This document shows, in pieces, positions 43,148-52,960 of a DNA stretch of 64,000 bases (the first letter of the stretch is position 1; the number at the start of each line of letters is the position of its first letter). This stretch comes from Ecdyonurus torrentis (taxonomy: Eukaryota; Arthropoda; Insecta; Ephemeroptera; Heptageniidae). The translations under genes and the position numbers were made by a program. The notes under the pieces are model-generated. The model had not been told where the DNA came from. It did no database searches and saw only the letters and a program-made list of their open reading frames with translations. The DNA is taken from assembly GCA_949318235.1 (NCBI GenBank), contig OX439132.1, forward strand, positions 5,144,886 to 5,208,885, in the 5' to 3' direction.

Positions 43148-46100
43148 GACAAAATTGCTGCTTGATAAGAAAGCATGCTAAATAGAAGACTTGCAAAAGT
43201 AGTTTTAGTGATAAAACAAGGCATCCTACTCCTTTAGGATGCCTTGGATAAAATAAACAAACTCTCAGCTCAACAATATAGTAACAAAGTGCTAGCAGAC
43301 GACTTTGTGTTCCTGTCTCGATTCAACATGCTTAATTTCTTATGGGGCAATGAAGCAGCTATAACTCAAGTTTGAATTATTTCTCAGAGCTGAAATTTTT
43401 ACTGTAGCTTCCTGAACCTCAACGTTTTTGTTTTCCTGAATTTCAAAGTGATTAAATGAAAAAAATAATTTGAATAAGCTACATTAAAAATTTTAGCTCT
43501 GAGAAATAATTCTAACTTGAGTGTTAGCTGCTTTATTGCCTCATAAGAAAGCATGTTAAATTGAGACAGGAACTCAAAGTCATCTGCTAGCACTTTTTTA
43601 GTATTGTTGGGTTCTGGATTTGTTTGTTTTCTCACTAAACAAATGTTTGCAAGTTTTCTATTAAAAGGAAATTTTACCTTATGATGTTAACTTTGAAGTA
43701 ACCAAGGCTTAAGCAAGTTACTAATATAACATTTTGTCTTACACAGAGCTGCCCAACAGTGGAAACCTTACTATTGGGCATGTACAACCAAGAACTGCTA
43801 GATAAAAATGGCAAACCTCGAGTGCACAGTTTCAGACTGCCGTCCTTGGCTCAGGCTTCAGTCTATCATGATGTGAGTTACTCTTGTTGATATTTGGTCT
43901 TGATTTTGTCTCAAGATATATTCTTCTCCAGGGCATAAATGTTACATTAAAGGAGATTCACAAGAAATTGATTCACATATTAACACAAATACATAATCCA
44001 GTGGTCTGACATTTCTCAGTTGGCTTCAGAGAGCAAAATCATAAATTTAAAGTACACAAAAGGAAGAAAAAAAAATGATTGAATGTTATAAATTTTGTAA
44101 TACATTTAGTATTAAACTCACACAAACTTAATGATTTTTTGTTTTAACGATATAAAGTGTTTTAATTTTGTAAATTAAACACATAAACTTTTAACATTTT
44201 TTTTAAAGTAATTTTTCGTTTCATTCTTTATATTATGTTCAGGTAATTCATGAAACAAATGAGTTGCTTAAGCTATGATAACCATTATACCTACATACTA
44301 CATACGTACTGTCTACCTACCATTATACCATAAAGCTACAGTATCATTCAATAATTATAAAATTATTAGGGAAGGATAGGGGAAACCAGCAAGGCCCTCA
44401 ATTACCAATGTGAAGTGTTATCCTACCAGTAGTCTACATTATTATTTTTGGTGTAGGCTTTTACAGTTTGATGTATGTGAGTTGTTGCTAGTCTCTTTGA
44501 CTCTTGCGGGATAACCATGGCGGGTGTTGTTGTTCTCCTCTTTGTCTTGACGACGTTTCGCATCGCACGTTGGAAGCATCTTTATGTTTGTGTATGCTGG
44601 GTGCTGTTGCTCTCTCTCTCTCCTTATATACCTGAGCAACAGCACCTGGAATACACAAACCTGAAGATGCGTCCAACATGGGACGTGAAATGTCATCAAG
44701 ACAACAAGAAGAACAACACTTTGCCACGGTTATCCCGCAAGGGTCAATGAGACTAGCAACAACTCACATTATTATTTTTATTTATTTTTTGCACCAAACT
44801 ATAGAACTTTACTATTGTGGTTTCTTTTATCCTTTCTTTTTAAGCTCATAACGATCTCCAATTCCTTTTTATCTAATCTATCTATGAGTTTTTCTATCAA
44901 ATATTTTTATTTTATTTGTTTTTCTTTCCTTACTTTATGAGTGTAATGATAAATGTGTATGTTTGTTATGTGGTGCCCTATGTACTAGGTACCACTTACT
45001 TCATTGTCCATCTCGGACCTTATCATTAAGTCAATATGCCAAAATGTAGACTTATAGAGTACAATGTAAATATATATGTATAAGTACACCTTGGTGTTTA
45101 ATAAATACTAAAATAAAAGTACTAAGAGAGACATTGATGCTATTGTATTTATAACTTGCAGCCTATGAGTCTAGCTCCAGCCAGTCTTACTGAGAGTGCA
45201 CTGAGGAGACTTGAAGAATGCAACACTCACTTGGTGCAGAAAGGTCCTTACATGCCTGTGTCCAAGCTGATTGCTCAGAATAGACTTGCTGTGCTCTCTG
45301 CTCTCATGGTGCTCTACAATGCACAGATGTCAGTCATGCCAGAACATGCCATTGAGTTTCTATGCAAGGCAGTCTCCAGGTATGTAGCCCACATTTAAGT
45401 CTATTTATTTAACTTGTGAATTACAATAATGTAATCTTATAATTTCATAACTTCAGAGGTGTAGCTTGTGTAAAAGCAAAAGCACATCAAGTAATTTAGA
45501 ATATACAGAATGAAAATAAAAAGAAATTAGAGATTGTCTATTACATAAATTATAGTTTCACAATAACAAAAGTTACTTTGGATAGGAAAGTTTTATTTTT
45601 TCCCCCCTCTAAATTTCTTGCTGCATTACTCATTGTTGTTCATTACCTCTTGCAGAATTTCAATGACAAATAGTTTTTAATTCTTTGTGTAAAAACATTA
45701 AGACTTTTTGCTTTCTTAATTTGATCCAGTAATTCATTAGATATATATAAGTATATAAGTGCTTAGCTTTAGTTGACTCTACCATCATGCCTGAATTAGT
45801 ACGACAAAAGTCAATATCAATATCAGATAGTTTGCATGTCTTGTATTATAATTGTGTACCTCAATGATAAAGAAAAGGATAGAAAAACCAGCAAGGGCCT
45901 TACCACAGTAGAAGTTCTATGGAGAGGTCGAGGTCTTGCATGGCACAGTATATAATGTTATAAAAGTTTCTTTATAACTGAGAGCTTTCGTCATATGATA
46001 ATGACATTATCAATCAAAAGAGAAAATTACTTGAGCATTTTCGCGTTTTATTAATTTTCAATTCAACGTGCTCTAATCTCTACCAACTATTTTCTAATTA

Positions 46101-49100
46101 ATTTTTTTAAACGTAATTAATACCAACCGCGATGGTTTTTTCCTATATATTATATTTATCGCAATGTCGATCTTTTTGTTTTAATATTTAAGCTTTTGTA
46201 AGTAAGATTCTTTCATTTATATTGTATTCTCGGCCCTTTTTACTTGCCAACGCCAATAAGAGCACGTACTAAATTAATTACATACATACATACATATCAT
46301 GACGCTATAAATCCCTTTCGGGGTAAGCCAACAACACAGATGTTTTATCCTGACCCAGTGATAGACCTCCACAACTTCCTATCCTGACATACTTCACTTG
46401 CTTCCGCCAGTCTCATACCTTGTTTCATACATTTCCTTTTGCATTTCATACTGCGTACATTCTTATTTTTCAAACCTCTTCCAACCACCTCAGACCATGA
46501 TGTTTTAGGCCTGCCTCTATCTCTCCTTCCATCCACTCAAAATATGCCAAAGCGCATATATTTTTATCCTATCTCTCCTATTTCTATCATCTTTTTTACT
46601 TTTCCTACCCCGGTGTCAATATATTAAACGATGTAACTAGCTTAATCACGATACAGGCGGCCGGCAGGCGCATTGCTCTCGCGAACTTTCTGGAGTTGGG
46701 GAACTCTAGGAAGTGAGGGAGGGCACATGTGGCTTGCTGGCAGCCAGTCTTGCATCCCTCTTAGTGCACAATATTATATTACAGTGTGAGGATGAGAGGT
46801 TTTAAATAGCAAGCCGGGTTTGCGCGCGCGATTGTTCAACCAATCAGCGCGAGCAGCTGCGGGGGCATCGCGTATAAAAACGCGGCTGCCACTTGCTTCC
46901 TCAGCTCAGTCAGTTAGCAGATGTGGTGTGAGCCATCTCTAGCTGTACAGAGCTCTCTGCCGAGCCTTACTGATGAGTCCTAGGTAAAGGACGAAACCGG
47001 TCTAAGGCCAAGAGTAAGTCTGATGCTGTTTTATAATGTTGTGCCTTTGATGTAATGTGAGAACGTGAGATGTTAGGTATATCGTATTTTACATTGACAC
47101 TATACCCCTCATCCCTTTTAACGTCTATTTTTATATAGCGCAAGCTAGAATAATTTGCATCCCTAGTCCCAATTTACTATTTAAACTAGAGAATTTTCGC
47201 GTTTTATTAATTTTCAATTCAACGTGCTCTAATCTCTACCAACTATTTTCTAAATATTCTTGTAAACTTATTAATACCAACCACAATAATTTTCCCTTGC
47301 CTACATATAATTTTGTAGAATGATAATTTTCTGTTTCTATATTTTAGTAGAAGCCTTAAAGATCAAATATGTTTTCCTTCCTTCAAACTGTTAGTAATAA
47401 AAATCACTATATCAAAAAGAAGTTGTTGTTTAAATTATATTTATATTGTTGTGATTCAGGTTGGTGACCCAAGGTTTCAGTAAGCAGAGTTCTCACCAAC
47501 GCTCCTCATACGACTCAAGCCTGGTACCTCCCACCCTGCCTCGCATTCCAGTCAACTCAGAGTTCTTACTGGAGCTTCTCACGGCAGTACATCATGCACT
47601 GTAAGTTTGTATGTAGCAAAGTAATATTGCCTCTTAATTATACGTAGTAAGTAGTTCTGTGGCAGTAATAATTGAGTGTTACATTTTTTTTTTAATTTAT
47701 TGACAGATTAGAAAAAAAATTAGGGAAAGGTAAATAGTAATGAGCTTACACTGATGTGGTAGAGAAATATTTCTAACCCGCAGGCTGAAAAGAATTTATA
47801 AACGTATGGACTAGTGGCTTATACTCCTCTTATAATTTTTTTTTTCTGGACCGGGTTAGAATATTTTCTCTACCACGACATCCCTGTCGATGTAAACTCT
47901 CATTCCCCAATTTTTCCTAATCTATCTAGATGTGTTTTACTATCAATCATTGCATAGTCAAATTTCATTAATATTTACCGGTAGCTTATTATTTATTTAC
48001 TTTATTTTTTATTTTTAAGTCTTGATAATTGAGGTGAAAATAAATATCCTCCAGCCTATAGGAGGTAGGGCAAGGGCTTCTGTCTCCTTGCCATACTGAT
48101 GAGTCCCAGTAAGGATTCTACAGCTGTCCATGGCTAGAGATTAGGTGTTGAAAATGACAGTGAGCTATTCGAAATGCTCAGGCCATTAAACCAAAATGCA
48201 AGCCAAATCCCCATTTTTTAAACATTGCACTTTCTACATGAATAATGTAAGCGACTAGTACATAAACTCTAAATTAATTTATTAATGTTGATGCATTATT
48301 ATTTTGGGCCTAAGTTAGAAATTATTTTCTCTACTACAGGGGACTGCTGTCAGTCTAAGCTCACACTAATCTATCTGTGTTTTTCTGTCAACTATTTTTA
48401 ATTATCAATTATCACAGTAAATATTTCTTTTATATTAAAGAAAATGAACCATTGCGGGCATTTAGGTATGACAATTTTGAAAAAATAGATAAAGGAAACC
48501 AGCAAGGGGCTTACCATAGTGAAGAGAGTTCCGTTGTTTGATAAAAATCTTGCTAGCACAGAGATAAAAACTAACTCCATATTGGATAGCTTTCAGCACT
48601 TAACTCCAAAACAAATGGAGTGTGTTATGTCTCCATCATTCTTTCAATTTAAAGTTTAGTTCCTAAAATTATCCATACCGGTACCAGTATGTGCTTTTTA
48701 TTTTTTATTTTTATTATTTTTTTTTTTATTTTTTTTATTATCTTTGTGCTAGCAAGATGCCACCAAACTGTGACTCTCTTTACTATGGTAAGGGCAGAGC
48801 TGGTTTCTCCTATCCTTTTCTTTTAATTTTATCTTATATAAATGAGAACTTTTGTTACAATAAATTATTTATTTATTTTTACCCCTTCATATTTGGGCTT
48901 ATGAAACAATGAGGAAGACTTTAAACAAAAAAATCAGTGATAATTTTATTTCATATTCTGAAAGAGTGCATTGTCCTGAAGCGATACATATGTGAATTTC
49001 TAATTTTTGAGTTCATTAAGTATTTTTAATTAATTTTTGAAAGTCGGGAAATGACGTCACACGCTAAAACTTTTTCTTTTCCTATGCCCACATGCATAAG

Positions 49101-50944
49101 GTGCAGCCTGTGACATTATTTTGCGACTTTCAAAAAATAATTAAAAATACTAAATGAACTCAAAAATTAGAAATTCACATACTGTATGTATAGATTCAGG
49201 GTAATAGATTCAGGGTATAGAATATGAAATGAAATTACCCACTAAATTTTTGTGTAGTCTTCCTCATTAGGTAACTATGGCATGCTTACCAAGATTCTGT
49301 TTTATGTTTTAGATACTCTCCATACTCCAGTTTAGCTCAGCAAAGCTTGGAGGACATACATTTCCGAGGCAGTCATGAACTCTTACCTGATGTTCTCCTT
49401 GTGACCAATGCTCTTCGTAACATCATGCACCTTAATGCATCAGGTATGTATTTATTTCACATATGTGTAGTTACATATTATCAAGAACTTAGCATTATGA
49501 AATAAGGGTATTTTTTATCAAGTTTGTTTTATAACCTTAAATAAATCTTATAGCATAGACCGGAACCAGTTCCGAGAACAACTGAGAACTGCTTTTTTCG
49601 AAGCGGTTCCAAGATCCGGTTCTAAAAAACCACTTTTTTGGAAGTAGTTCTGGGAACTGGTTCTTGGGAACTGCTTTTCAGAACCTCTATAATAATATCC
49701 TATAAAATATAATTATAAGAAAGAAACCATTTTGGTTTAATATGCAAATCAAAGAAAAGTAATAGATAATAATTAAAGTACGTTATATTGAAAATTATAT
49801 GACGCGATAATCTTTAACTAAAATAGATACAACAATAAGGGGGACGCATTTGTATTAAAGTACATTATATTAAAAATTATATGACGCGGGAATCTTTAAT
49901 TAAAATAGTTACAACAATAAGGGGGACGCTTGTATTTTTGCATCCCCCTTATTGTATCTATTTTAATTAAAGATTCCCGTGTCATATAATTTTCAATATA
50001 ACGTACTTTAATTATTATCTATTACTTTTTTTTGATTTGCACAATATATATAAAAAGGTAACTTTTCAACCTTTTCGTCAACCTTTTCAACAATATCTCT
50101 ACCTAGCTACAGACTTCATTGTGGCATGGCCCTTGTTGGTTATCCTATTCTTTCTTTTGATAATAATATTCAGACTAAAATGGTTTTACTTGCTAAGCAA
50201 TTAATTATTGTGATATGACATTAATGTACTTGTTATTAAATGTTGCAGCTCCAGTATCTGAAACTGTGGTACCAAGTAATATGAGTCCAGTGCTAAGTGG
50301 AGCACCAGTCACAGTTCACAAATCTTTAATTACAAATGCTTCATTCCGCACTAAGAAACTGCCAGGTAGGATCCATCTTAATTATTTTCACTTAACAAAA
50401 TCACCTTTCTCTAATCTATCTCTGTTTTATAATGACATGGAATGTATAATTATTAAAAACATCAAGCTATAACTTTAATCAATAATATATACTTTTTTTT
50501 TACATGCTTTATTTTTTCTACACATATATTTTTCTTTAGATTATACAATTATTGTTATAATAAAGTGCTTTTACAGTAGTTATGACAAAAATAATAATAT
50601 GGTAACAAAAAATTATATGTACAAGTATTTTGTAGGTGCTTATTTTTTTTCTTACTATATTCTTGTTGGCGTGCTATATTATAGATGATATTGATGCTCC
50701 AATTGAAGAGCCCATTAAGCTAGAAGTGAAAGCTGATTGGTCAACTTCATCTACTTCATCTACTGCTGATAGGCCAACTCGGAGAAGCAGCGGGGGCACT
50801 TCTAGGGGCGGCAGAGACGAACTGATGCCACCTGATGGGGGGTTGGGGGTTGGAAGGGGTTCCCGTAGATTGTCAGAGGGACTTTTAATGATTGGTTCAC
50901 TCTGGAAATCTTTGGGAAAATCACAAGGGCCTCCTGTTTTATAA
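40810..50944 (+). CDS. FAM126A: Hyccin (FAM126 family), PI4KA complex subunit, isoform with proximal last exon (426 aa)
   Basis: Coding exons: 40810-40962, 42007-42141, 43747-43872, 45162-45379, 47460-47600, 49313-49443, 50249-50365, 50685-50944; GT-AG, frame continuous. The first 300 residues match the hyccin domain: LIQDWLLEYKQL start, LIEPVVSQLYSYY, YTLQFLPSL, VETLLLGMYNQELLDKNGK, FRLPSLAQASVYH, LTESALRR, IAQNRLAVLSALMVLYNA, RIPVNSEFLLELLTAVHHAL, SLEDIHFRGSHELLPDVLLV. In animals hyccin binds TTC7 and PI4KA (with EFR3) to make PI4P at the plasma membrane. The tail encoded by the last exon is Ser/Gly/Arg-rich and low in complexity. Invertebrates typically have one gene for vertebrate FAM126A/B, so the symbol is a family label. 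Confidence 0.93.
41517..41755. repeat. Inverted-repeat element in hyccin intron 1
   Basis: ggtaggcatgccacttctcg and ccattcacttttcggc on the left are mirrored by gccgaaaagtagcatatctacc on the right. Confidence 0.65.
42293..42470 (+). repeat. tRNA-like SINE candidate with inverted arm, hyccin intron 2
   Basis: tggctcagtgg (42294-42304) fits a pol III A box and ggtgaatcc (42337-42345), about 40 bp later, resembles a B box. A mirrored copy of the head (agccgccaccgccgtggct, about 42443-42462) lies downstream, so the locus is a partial palindrome. It could be two SINE heads facing each other or a MITE that looks tRNA-like. Confidence 0.4.
42950..43200. repeat. Partial copy, GTGCTAGCAGAC family
   Basis: gctttactgagtctcaaagc, gaaattcagggaaacagaagc and ataagaaagcatgctaaat correspond to inner-arm words of the 33823-34460 element. 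A long poly(T) run (43107-43144) interrupts it. Confidence 0.55.
43242..43640. repeat. Long inverted-repeat element, GTGCTAGCAGAC family, copy 2
   Basis: aaataaacaaactctcagct, gtgctagcagacgacttt and ggcaatgaagcagct on the left; agctgctttattgcctcata, tctgctagcacttt and tttgttttctcact on the right. It ends about 100 bp before hyccin exon 3. Confidence 0.8.
44369..44845. repeat. Inverted-repeat element, hyccin intron 3
   Basis: The left side (ggataggggaaaccagcaag ... tgagttgttgctagtctctt, gcgggataaccatggc) is mirrored by (ccacggttatcccgc ... actagcaacaactcaca ... ttatcctttctttt). The centre has a CT tract at 44611-44624. The outer sequence belongs to the CCAGCAAGG family. Confidence 0.75.
45863..46040 (+). 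mobile_element. Half copy of the Penelope-associated inverted-repeat arm
   Basis: The run from aatgataaagaaaaggatag through ccagcaagggccttaccaca and gagagctttcgtcatatgat to aattacttgagca is almost identical to the left arm at 17757-17910, then stops abruptly at ttttcgcg. The partner arm is missing here. Confidence 0.75.
46037..46145 (+). repeat. Direct repeat R, copy 1 (flanks the ribozyme locus)
   Basis: ttttcgcgttttattaattt through cgtgctctaatctctaccaa and ctattttctaa, then taccaaccgcgatgg. The same ordered sequence occurs at 47191-47294, and a diverged copy at 55270-55332. Confidence 0.75.
46250..46570 (-). pseudogene. LINE reverse-transcriptase C-terminus, 5-prime truncated
   Basis: The minus strand encodes DGRRDRGRPKTSW, then a Lys/Arg-rich segment and CQDRKLWRSI before a stop at 46345. 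This is the terminal signature (GRPKTSW ... QDR..WR) of non-LTR retrotransposon polyproteins. Upstream codons contain a stop, so the copy is dead. The 3-prime end is followed by a short (ATGT)n run (about 46282-46297), a usual LINE tail. It lies between the direct repeats R. Confidence 0.75.
46838..46912 (+). promoter_or_regulatory. Promoter-like block upstream of the hammerhead ribozyme
   Basis: CCAATCAG at 46840-46847, TATAAAAA at 46873-46880 and TCAGT at 46906-46910 (33 bases after the TATA start) are arranged like a pol II core promoter. The block is GC-rich in an AT-rich window, consistent with imported mobile-element sequence. Confidence 0.55.
46953..47014 (+). ncRNA. Type I hammerhead ribozyme with minimal stem III
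   Basis: All core parts are present in order: stem I strand gccuua (46964-46969), CUGAUGA (46970-46976), stem II gucc/ggac (46977-46980 and 46989-46992) with an 8-base loop, GAAA (46993-46996), CCGG (46997-47000), then U and C (47001-47002) completing the GUC cleavage triplet, and stem I return strand uaaggc (47003-47008). Outer cucu (46955-46958) can pair with agag (47011-47014) across an internal loop. Stem III is only A-U plus the CCGG self-pair with no loop, so activity is expected mainly in dimers or tandem copies, as described for Penelope-like elements and retrozymes. It lies on the hyccin sense strand in intron 5, downstream of a promoter-like block. Confidence 0.85.
47191..47294 (+). 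repeat. Direct repeat R, copy 2
   Basis: Matches copy 1 (46037-46145) over about 60 bases with little change, then diverges and rejoins at taccaacca. Together the copies bracket the LINE fragment, promoter-like block and ribozyme. Confidence 0.75.
47741..47905. repeat. Inverted-repeat element in hyccin intron 6
   Basis: gagcttacactgatgtggta and gagaaatatttctaaccc on the left are mirrored by gggttagaatattttctc and catccctgtcgatgtaaact on the right. Confidence 0.6.
48096..48115 (+). other. Decayed hammerhead-like motif
   Basis: CTGATGAGTCC followed by a loop and GGAT looks like core strand and stem II of a hammerhead, but the GAAA strand and a matching stem I are missing. Probably a relic or chance. 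Confidence 0.25.
48480..48832. repeat. Inverted-repeat copy of the CCAGCAAGG family, hyccin intron 6
   Basis: The left end (ggaaaccagcaaggggctta, ccatagtgaagag, atcttgctagcacagagat) is answered on the right by gtgctagcaagat, ctctttactatggtaaggg and ctggtttctcctatcctttt. Confidence 0.75.
48908..49268. repeat. Foldback element with AATGAGGAAGACT ends, hyccin intron 6
   Basis: aatgaggaagact at the left, agtcttcctcatt at the right, and inner arms attagaaattcacat/atgtgaatttctaat. Same ends as 20361-20838 but a different interior. Confidence 0.85.
49559..50050. repeat. Composite repeat in hyccin intron 7
   Basis: 49559-49687 is a cluster of GGTTC/GAACC/GAACTG words forming short inverted repeats. 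From about 49740 a second palindrome follows (caaatcaaagaaaagtaata / tattacttttttttgatttg), with a direct duplication of acaataagggggacgc (49831-49847 and 49912-49928). Confidence 0.7.
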
Positions 50945-51560
50945 ATTTAACAAAAAATATATTTTATATAAAATATATTGATGGGGCACATGTAAGAGCA
51001 TAACATAAGCACTACCTTTTTTTTTCTTTAGATAACTTTAAATAATAATTTTAAAAGTCGTTGATGCCCTTAGTTAGTTAGAAAGATAGAGAGTTCATTT
51101 TATTAAAGCAAACATGCATTTCGAGATTCTGTGTGCTAATTAAAAGCATAATTTTACTTAACAATAACATTTTGAAGTAAATGTATTTTTGATGCATAAA
51201 AATATTTGATAGAAATAACACATACCATAGATTGGGAAAATTGGGGAATAGAAGATAGTGTGAGTTCTGGATGACAGGGATGGCTTGCATGTGAGAAAAA
51301 AATTCAAGGCATCCCTTATCAGCCAGAACCTTATCATATCAGTAACTGAGGAACGTGAGACAACCCAAATTTTTCAAATCTTTGTGTTTTTTCTATCACA
51401 TCTCTTTATGAATCAAATATCGCAAGGTTAAGTTAACCAAAATCAACAGTTTTTCTATTTTTTTTTTTTAAACGCTAAGACTTAAAATTTTTCAATTAAC
51501 AAAAATAGCTTAATTTTTTCGATTCAAGATTACCGGTACAAGAAAAACAACAATATCAGT

Positions 51561-51824
51561 ATCAATAATAAAGAAAATGATAGAGAGACCAAAAGTAGTG
51601 TTACCTTAGTAGAAGTTCTATGAAGAGGTTGAGGTCTCACGTGGCACAGGGCTTTAGTTATAAATGTTTATATTACTGAGAGCTTTCGTCGTCGTAATTT
51701 CATTACAGTGACGATAGCTCTATGAACATTTATAACTATAACTCTACCACATGTGATCTCTCCATAGAACTCCTACTGTTGTAAGGCTCTTGCTGGTATC
51801 TCTATCCTTTTCTTTATTATTGAT
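51561..51824. repeat. Inverted-repeat copy of the CCAGCAAGG family, hyccin intron 8
   Basis: The ends atcaataataaagaaaa and ttttctttattattgat are exact inverse matches. Inner arms share gtagaagttctatgaagagg / ctccatagaactcctac and agctttcgtcg-type words with 17757-18753. Confidence 0.8.
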
Positions 51825-52763
51825 AGCCGCCCTTAAATCTAATGAATCTCACAAAAATGAATAGAGAAATCAACAAAAATCGCGATAATTTCTCACCTTG
51901 ATTGGCATGTTTATTGCTTTATACTTTGATTCTCTAATTATAGTCGTACAATAAATTAAATTCCATAGATAATGCATAAGTAAAAAAATAAGAAAAAAAA
52001 GTTTAAAAAATTTTAAAACACTTATTTTTATTATTTTAGTCTGCAACGTATATTATAGACTTCATAGGTTTTTAGCTTGCTTTCAAGCAACTTACAAAGC
52101 ACATATAGTTGATAGCACATAGAATAGCATGGTTGAATTACAGTTTTTTATGCAACTTAGAATCTTTTTACAGGGTCAAAAAAATATATAAAAAAAAAAT
52201 AATAAAAAAAATTAGGTGCAAGATAAAATTAGTGCTACCATTTTTTTTTAAAGAAAGCTTTTTGTTGACATTTTTTTACTATATTTTTTTTCTGTGCTCT
52301 TCTGAAATTTCTATGTGCCATTGTATTTCAGGAGATGATGCTAAAAAAATCAGTTTTGCCCGATGTTCTCTTAAGTTTTTGTAATCGGGCAGTACTGATT
52401 TATTGTACCTAACCATGTCTTGACATTTATTTTTTGCAATCTCCTAGCTACTGCGTCCCAGCCAGCTTCCTGCCATACATTTCTTATTTTAGTAATACAA
52501 GACTTAACTTCAAATACCCATTTTTCTTACTGTAAGATAAATACCATAAGCAAGAAAAATTGTAAAATTAAAATTTGTAGCTTTAAAAAAAATATTGAAA
52601 ACTGCTTTTATTATTTTTGTGGCATTTTGAAGTTAAGTTTTCTATTCCAAAAATATCTTTTGTCATGTTTTATACACACATTTCATTTTTTTAAAGTAAG
52701 GTAAAAAAAAGGCAAGGATTTCAAAGATCTAATTAAATGACAATCAATTATTTACTCAAGCCA

Positions 52764-52840
52764 TGTGTTTCAGTGGTATGTGTGCTGGTTTGACGAGCAA
52801 GGGAACACAAGTTTGATACTCACGTCAGTGGGATATTGTC
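52764..52840 (+). repeat. tRNA-like SINE head candidate
   Basis: tgtttcagtgg (52766-52776) followed 34 bp later by agtttgatact (52810-52820) are near-matches to pol III A and B boxes. It is followed directly by the inverted repeat at 52840-52960. Confidence 0.4.
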
Positions 52841-52960
52841 GGGTTAGAGCTTAAACCGTGTATCTACAAAAGCAACAAAGTTAAAACATTATACAAAAAG
52901 ATAACGAGTTTTGACTTTGCTGCTTTTGTAAATACACGGTTTGTGCTCTAACCTGATGAT
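52840..52960. repeat. Inverted repeat
   Basis: cgggttagagcttaaaccgt and gtatctacaaaagcaacaaa on the left pair with tttgctgcttttgtaaatac and acggtttgtgctctaacctg on the right. Confidence 0.8.
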
